A program made the translations under genes and the position numbers. The notes under the pieces are model-generated. The model was given only the letters and a program-made list of their open reading frames with translations. It searched no databases and was not told the origin of the DNA. From Eutrigla gurnardus (lineage: Eukaryota > Chordata > Actinopteri > Perciformes > Triglidae), in the NCBI GenBank assembly GCA_963514095.1, contig OY741275.1, positions 14,219,069-14,283,068 of the forward strand: DNA of 64,000 nt, in the 5' to 3' direction. This document shows positions 46,301 to 64,000 of the stretch, in pieces (position 1 is the first letter of the stretch; the number at the start of each line of letters is the position of its first letter).

Positions 46301-49300
46301 AGAAAATTGATATTTCTCGTCTGTGCCTTCAGTGTGGTGTTTGAAGCAGCTCTAAAGTCCAGTTATTAGTACATTGTTTCTCAACAACAATACATTCTTT
46401 TATGGAGAGCTAATGAGTGTGTTACTATTATTTTGTTATTTTGTTTATCCATCTGTCCAACACAGGTTTATATGATACCGCCTTCTTTTAGTCTTTATGC
46501 TAATCGCGTCCTGCCTCCCGTTTTGTACTTGATGCACAGTAGCATCAATCTTCTCATCCAACTCTCAACAAGACTGCAAATAAGCCTATTTCTCAAAATG
46601 TCAAACATTTCTTGTAGGGGTTCAAACACATGCTCACCCTCCTTGGACTTAAAAAAAGAAGACAGAAACCGCTTGCTCCTTGTTTTTCATCACGGCTGAC
46701 AGTTTATCTTAATGGTATAACTGCTGTAAAAGCAAGGTGCATTGGTGTCGGATACACCAGTGTTTCAGTGGATATTTCCTTTAAAAATAGCAGTTACAGA
46801 ATTGTACCGCAGCGATGGGTGGTGAAAACAATGTAATTACTAAGAGGGCACACACAGTTCATCCTGCAGTCAGACAGACACAAGTTCTGACACCTGACTG
46901 AGGTCTGGATGGGGATGGGGACGGGTGTGTGCATGCAGCTGCTGTGTTGACAGTGAATGTGTTACTGACTGGCAGAGGTTTAATTAGTCACATGGTTGAC
47001 ACTCCTTGCCCTGAAGTGGCTTCATCCTCATTTTAAGTCGAGCCAAGCTCTTAAGGCACAAAACACAAGGCACGTCCTCAAAACACAAAGACACCCGTCT
47101 TAAATGTGTTTGTTATCAGACTAAATGACCTGAAATTGTGAAACATGAAAAGAGAAAGACCTCATTGCTGCCCTGATGCCCCACAGCAGCATCACTGGCA
47201 TTTCCACTGCCAGAGAGACCTTCTATGAACCACGTTTAAGAGCCGCAGCCAGCACATATACACAACTACAGTGTAGCTAAGGCACTGGGAATCTTGGCAC
47301 AACTATGCACCCACATATTGAAAGCCCGATGACGGAGTGTGCAGACGTGACAGCTGCCACCTTCTTGTTGGTGGGGAAAAGAGTTTTATTTATAACAATG
47401 TCAAATACAAAAATGAATGGGCCTGAATGACGTGATTGTCTACTAATCTTGTCCTAGGGTCTTATTCCAATGACATCATCTCTCACCTAGTTAATGTCCC
47501 ATTGAATTATCCATAATTAAATGTTGAATGAAATGGGAAATGTGATTAGCGATCTTCCATGCCAGTGTTGACGAACAACAATCTGGGATGGACATATGGG
47601 ATCATTTACTCTACAGTTTAGCAGTTTCATTGACCTCTGACACGATTTATATACCTCATTACATTTTATACTATACAGGTACTATACTGGTGGTGGTTTG
47701 AGAAGTCTGTTCTCATGAAATTGATTTGAATTCTATAGATTTTTGTCCCAGCATACATGTAGACCGTAAGCCTTGTCTTGTCTTACTGGCACAACATCAA
47801 AGTCCTTAAAATGGTACTTACAGAAGCACAATTAAATTGCTCCACACTCTTTGGGTCCTGATGTTCCAATCCACAGTCACTCGTCTCAAAAACAAAACTC
47901 CTTTAAAAAGATAGCAGCTCATATAAACTGTAATAACCATTTTTATACTTTATCAGGGAGTTCTTAAATTATACAATTCAAATCCAAAGCCATGTTTGCC
48001 ATACATCTTTATTAATGTATACATTATGTACAATAATAAGTTATATATACAGTTATACTTAGGTTCTGTGATGAGTTAGGGTGTGTTTTCTATGTTCTAC
48101 TGTACTGGGTATACTACTGAGGTAATAAAATCCATGTTTGGCTTCTGCATGTCAGCCGATCAACATATTTGTCTGAACCCAGGGCATGGGACCATTTAAT
48201 GTTCAATTCAATGCACCAAATTATTTACAAGACATCATAGATATAACAAATGAAACCTGTTTTGAAATGAATCGGTTTTGATGCTATTACAATACAGTAT
48301 ATTTAAACACAAGCTTTTTTTTTTTTGCTTTGAGAGGAGATATTAAACAAACAAAAAACAATCAGAATACATCTTTGATAAACATGCACATTCATTAATT
48401 TAAAGTACTGGAGTCCAGCCCCGTAGTTTGCATCTAAAATAAGAACAAAAAAAGCACTGGAAAAAGAACTTGGCAGGGGGTGATGTGCTTAATTTTGTGC
48501 AGAGCGATCACGGGATATACTGACAACATCAGACTTCTGATAAAAATCAGCCCTATTCCAAAGAAAAGTGTTCAAAGTGAGTCTTTGCATTGCTTGTCAA
48601 AGTTGAGCTTTGGAGATTATTGCTGAGTTTTGACGTTAAACTGCTCAGAAAAGCATGACATGGGCCTACAGCATTTTAACTTCTAACATCATCACTACTA
48701 ATGGATTGGCATTAATGTGGCTATCACAAAGTTTTACTTGGAGATATCGGAGCTGCCCTCATTCTTTGCATGCACAACACTTTAACTGGCTTCCGCTGTA
48801 TGCAGAGGTGGACAACCCACCCGCTGCATATTGTTTTCATTTGCCATATTGGTCCCATAGGGGAGAGGAGACCTTAAATCCTGAGCATGACTGAGCCGAC
48901 CACAAAAGCTGAGTTAGGTCAGACATTATGGGACGACCGTAGCGCTGCTTCAACCACGACCGGCTGTGTTGGGCACCGTTCGGCCTGCAGCAACCCCGGG
49001 GCCAGTTAGTCATGTCTCTGCCATGGCATCTTTCTTTTTTAATGCAGGCTTTTTTACAGCTTTTCCACTGGGCCTTCAGTGGTTAAGTGGCCTTAAATGC
49101 TTAATTGGGTGCTGGAAATCACAGGCACTTTGCACCCGCTCTGTAAACCACAACACTTCAGACTATTAGTGGCCTGGGGAGCCACACGCCAAATAATTAG
49201 GGCTGGCGGCAGCACTAGACCGCAGCATTGGGGTAAAAGGGTAATAAGGGGGGAGAGGAAGAATTATGTGGGGGGTCACGGGCTGGGTCACTGCCGAGGA

Positions 49301-50081
49301 AGTCGTTGCTCTGAGAGAGTACGCTGGTTTTTGTGTGTTAAAGTTGGGGAAAGTGGATTTAGATAGAACGTGATTAGCAGAGTAATGCTGTCTTAATGCA
49401 CCATATGGGATTAACACTGAACACGCGTATGGTAACCAATTAATGGAGCTGAGTTGGAGTTTTAAAGGAAACATCATCACAGAATCAACATGACGTAAAA
49501 ACAGTTTTAAGCATTTAGTTCAACATACCAACATATGGTCTTTAGAAAATACTGTTCTGCAATGTTGACTACAGTTGTGTGTGTGTGTATGCTGGTGAGA
49601 TCATGATTCAGCAAAAGACACAGGGGGGGGGATCGCCAAATGCCTCAAAGTTGTCAAGCAAAGTTTACCAGATGAAAGCTGATCTGAGTGACTTTAGCAT
49701 TTCCAGCTGGGCATAATGATTGCATCTTAAATTGGGAGCTCGTGTCTGCTGTCTTTGCTGTAGAACATCAGCACGGCCGAAGGCACAGTTAAAGTATGAA
49801 AGTTACCTCATGCTTCGGTCGAACCAGGTCGCTTTCTTTATGCAACGTAAAGAAATCTAGTTCCATCAGCTGGAGGGTTAACCTGAAGGTTTTGGTTGTG
49901 ATCAGAAGGCTCAGTGAGAAGAAACGCTTCCTCATTTGGCACGACTGCAGTGAAGCTGCTCACTGACCATTGCATCATCTTTATTTGATTTTTCTTTTTT
50001 TGAAACTGCATACAAAGTTTTATATTAAAACGACTGCAAAAGCTGTGATTGTGTTGCGTCCAGCGCACACTTAATCTAGCT
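43346..50081. other. Intergenic region between the 3' ends of ccdc138 and edar
   Basis: About 6.7 kb with no convincing exon. One palindromic DNA-element copy lies at 46243-46620. Unique, AT-rich stretches at 44690-44940, 47390-47560 and 49015-49180 (for example AAATTAATTGAAAACTGG, CCATAATTAAATG, TTAAATGCTTAATTGGGTGC) look like candidate conserved non-coding elements. A short imperfect GATC-rich tandem lies around 45110-45180. Confidence 0.5.
46243..46620. mobile_element. Palindromic non-autonomous DNA element, copy 1
   Basis: The left part (GGGATTGTTCAACCTTTTGG near 46248, then AGAATTAGATTAGAAAATTG) and the right part (CATCAATCTTCTCATCCAAC, then TATTTCTCAAAATGTCAAAC near 46605) are diverged inverted complements of one another. 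Similar ends occur at 56735-57102 and 58580-58660. I recognise the consensus (roughly GGAATAGTTCAACATTTTGG at one end) as a common teleost repeat. Confidence 0.65.
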
Positions 50082-50087
50082 TTTATT
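50082..50087 (-). terminator. edar: Candidate poly(A) signal of edar
   Basis: Minus-strand AATAAA (TTTATT on +) lies about 330 bp beyond the edar stop. Another copy at 49980-49985 is an alternative, so the 3'UTR end is uncertain. Confidence 0.45.
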
Positions 50088-50301
50088 TCCACTAAAATGA
50101 TTTAGCATTGAAATAGAGACCAATCTATTAAAGTAGAAACTAGTTCTGATTATTTTATGAGAAAATGTCTGATCTAGAGAATAATATTAATCTTTGGTTT
50201 GATTTTTCTAGCACTTTGGAAAGAAGTATTTCAGATTAGTAGCTTCTTGACAGAGAAAAGCCATAATAGGAGGGTTGATGAGGCTGATTCTTCATGTGAT
50301 T

Positions 50302-50316
50302 GGGGGGGGGGGGGGG
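50302..50316. repeat. Poly-G run
   Basis: Fifteen consecutive G in the edar 3' flank/UTR side; a candidate quadruplex-prone or assembly-error-prone site. Confidence 0.9.
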
Positions 50317-50415
50317 TGTATACTGTATATGTGCTGTCCTCTTTGTCAGAGCAGTATCTGCCCCTACATACATGTATACTTTAAGGCATCCAAGTCTTTC
50401 AAGTCTCTACTCCAT

Positions 50416-62299
<11,884 letters not shown>

Positions 62300-62506
62300 C
62301 TGCAAAACACACATTCATATCCATGTACATTAGCTTAATATTTCTCTACTAGGGTACATTAGATATGTCATTTTTTATTAATTCAAAACCCTTCCATCAC
62401 AACTGTGCTGTGGACACACATTCAATAATGCACGCGGCCACATCGGTTTCTGTCCATGTCGTTAACAAACCTGGCATTACTGTTTTGAGATGACAAAAGA
62501 CATTTT

Positions 62507-62625
<119 letters not shown>

Positions 62626-62740
62626 AGCTTTCCATCCCTGGTAGTGTTTAAGATGACCAACTCATCATTCTGTCATCTAGCATCGACCTCCTCCCATCTC
62701 CATCTGTTAATTCCTATGCAGTCGGGAGGCCGGACAACAG

Positions 62741-62742
<2 letters not shown>

Positions 62743-62771
<29 letters not shown>
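62743..62771. repeat. (CA)n microsatellite, short
   Basis: About 14 CA units, 120 bp from the opposite-sense TG array. Confidence 0.93.
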
Positions 62772-64000
62772 TCCCTGGCTTTCATCTTTCATTTCCCTCT
62801 TACTTTCATCTGTCTATTCAAACAAGCCCATGCCTCTTAGCTTTGGGCTAGAGCACACTGCATCTCAGAGAATCCTAATATTCCTCCCCTTCTGTTTGAC
62901 GTCCGGAAGTCTCGCCGTGATTGTTTGATATAAAACTTCTTCTACCTATCGGCAGGATCTTGTCGCTTTTGGTTAAAGGTCGCTTTGGATCTTTTTTTCT
63001 TCCTTTTTTTTTTTTTTTACACAGTTAAGCCATGGCTCTGCTTCTGTTCGTTCTGGAAAAGCTGCTGCGTTTGATAGCTTCTTTCATTTCAATGCAAATT
63101 TGTCGCCCCTTTGAATTTTTTTGTATCCCATATCTAGGAGGAAAAAACTATTCTGGCTGTTTTGTCTTTTTACTTTGAAAATTCAACAGTGAAGGGAAAC
63201 GAGGGAAGTCGGGGTGATGTCTAACAGCTTTCACACATCATGAAAAGGGACTTGAAACTATGGCCAATTCTTTCATGTGTCTTCACCTCACCATCCCTTT
63301 CATGGATCAATAAAAGTCAGGACGTCAAATATTAATTAAAAGTCTGACCCCAGCGTTTCTATTAATGTAATGCTCCATCACACACAATAAAAGCGTCCTT
63401 GGATGTCTTGTGTGGTGTCTGTGTACTTTCTGGAAGTCTCTGTTGCGAGGAGGAACCATGTGGTTATCCCGTGATTAAAAGGGTGTCGAGATATACACAT
63501 AGCTGAGGGGAACAGAATAACACATGAATTACAGACCGTGGCACCGAGAGGATCAGACAGGAAGGAAAGTGCAAAGAGGGCTCTCATCTCGCTGATTAAA
63601 CTTCTTTCTTCTCTCATGTTTCTGTCGCTCACAAACGGCCAAATTACTCTTCATGACAGAGCTCGGTGCTTATCAGCCTTAGCTTCTCGTTGCTGTCTCC
63701 GTCTCGGGCAGAGATGTTTTATAAGCTCCGACACATTATTGGGGATGCTTACTGAGTACGCTTACTTGTGAACACAAGGCAGGATCAGTGAAGCAGGATT
63801 GGAACGAACACACACTTTGCAGATGGTCATGTCCCCTAAATGATGGAACTAATAACCATCATCGGATAACTTTGTTCATTTGTCAAATAGCTTTATGAAC
63901 AAATAGCTGCAAAACTAATGAACATCCCATCAGCCTCACTAGTACTTTGTGTTAATTAGCAACGGTTAGCATGCTGACCCGAGATAGCCAGGGTCAGCGT

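Overview
The window is from a ray-finned fish, most likely a teleost. The evidence is compact vertebrate genes with GT-AG introns, very dense (CA)n/(GT)n microsatellites, teleost-type mobile elements (Tc1/mariner-like, Harbinger, hAT and LINE remnants), and a ccdc138-edar gene pair arranged tail to tail as in other vertebrates. No prokaryotic or viral gene set is present.

Layout. (1) 1-1190: the last two exons and 3'UTR of a vestigial-like gene, best read as vgll3 (+). (2) 1191-19053: a long intergenic stretch with microsatellites, a 580-bp insertion flanked by a 10-bp direct repeat (6922-7501), a short Tc1-like MITE (16452-16872) and fish dispersed-repeat fragments. (3) 19054-32030: a mobile-element island. 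It holds three damaged copies of one TA-flanked DDE element, LINE fragments, a Harbinger remnant and a probable hAT fragment. Inside it is an intact, intronless 618-codon coiled-coil ORF (23668-25524, -) with its own TATA/CRE/E-box promoter and a truncated tandem copy of its 3' end. This ORF is the least expected object in the window. (4) 32405-43345: complete ccdc138 (+), 15 exons, 641 aa. All splice phases close. (5) 50416-62299: the last nine coding exons of edar (-): part of the cysteine-rich ectodomain, transmembrane segment, cytoplasmic linker and death domain. The signal peptide and first cysteine-rich exons lie beyond 64000.

Functions. vgll3 encodes a TEAD-dependent transcription cofactor. 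ccdc138 encodes a centrosome/cilium-associated coiled-coil protein. edar encodes the ectodysplasin receptor that signals through EDARADD to NF-kB in scale, fin, tooth and other ectodermal appendage development. They are neighbours, not a pathway. The coiled-coil ORF has no assigned function. Its single exon, exact 63-residue repeat and TATA+CRE promoter suggest a fast-evolving, possibly germline-expressed lineage-specific gene, which is inference.

Family assignments and comparisons with human proteins are from memory of those families. No database search was run.
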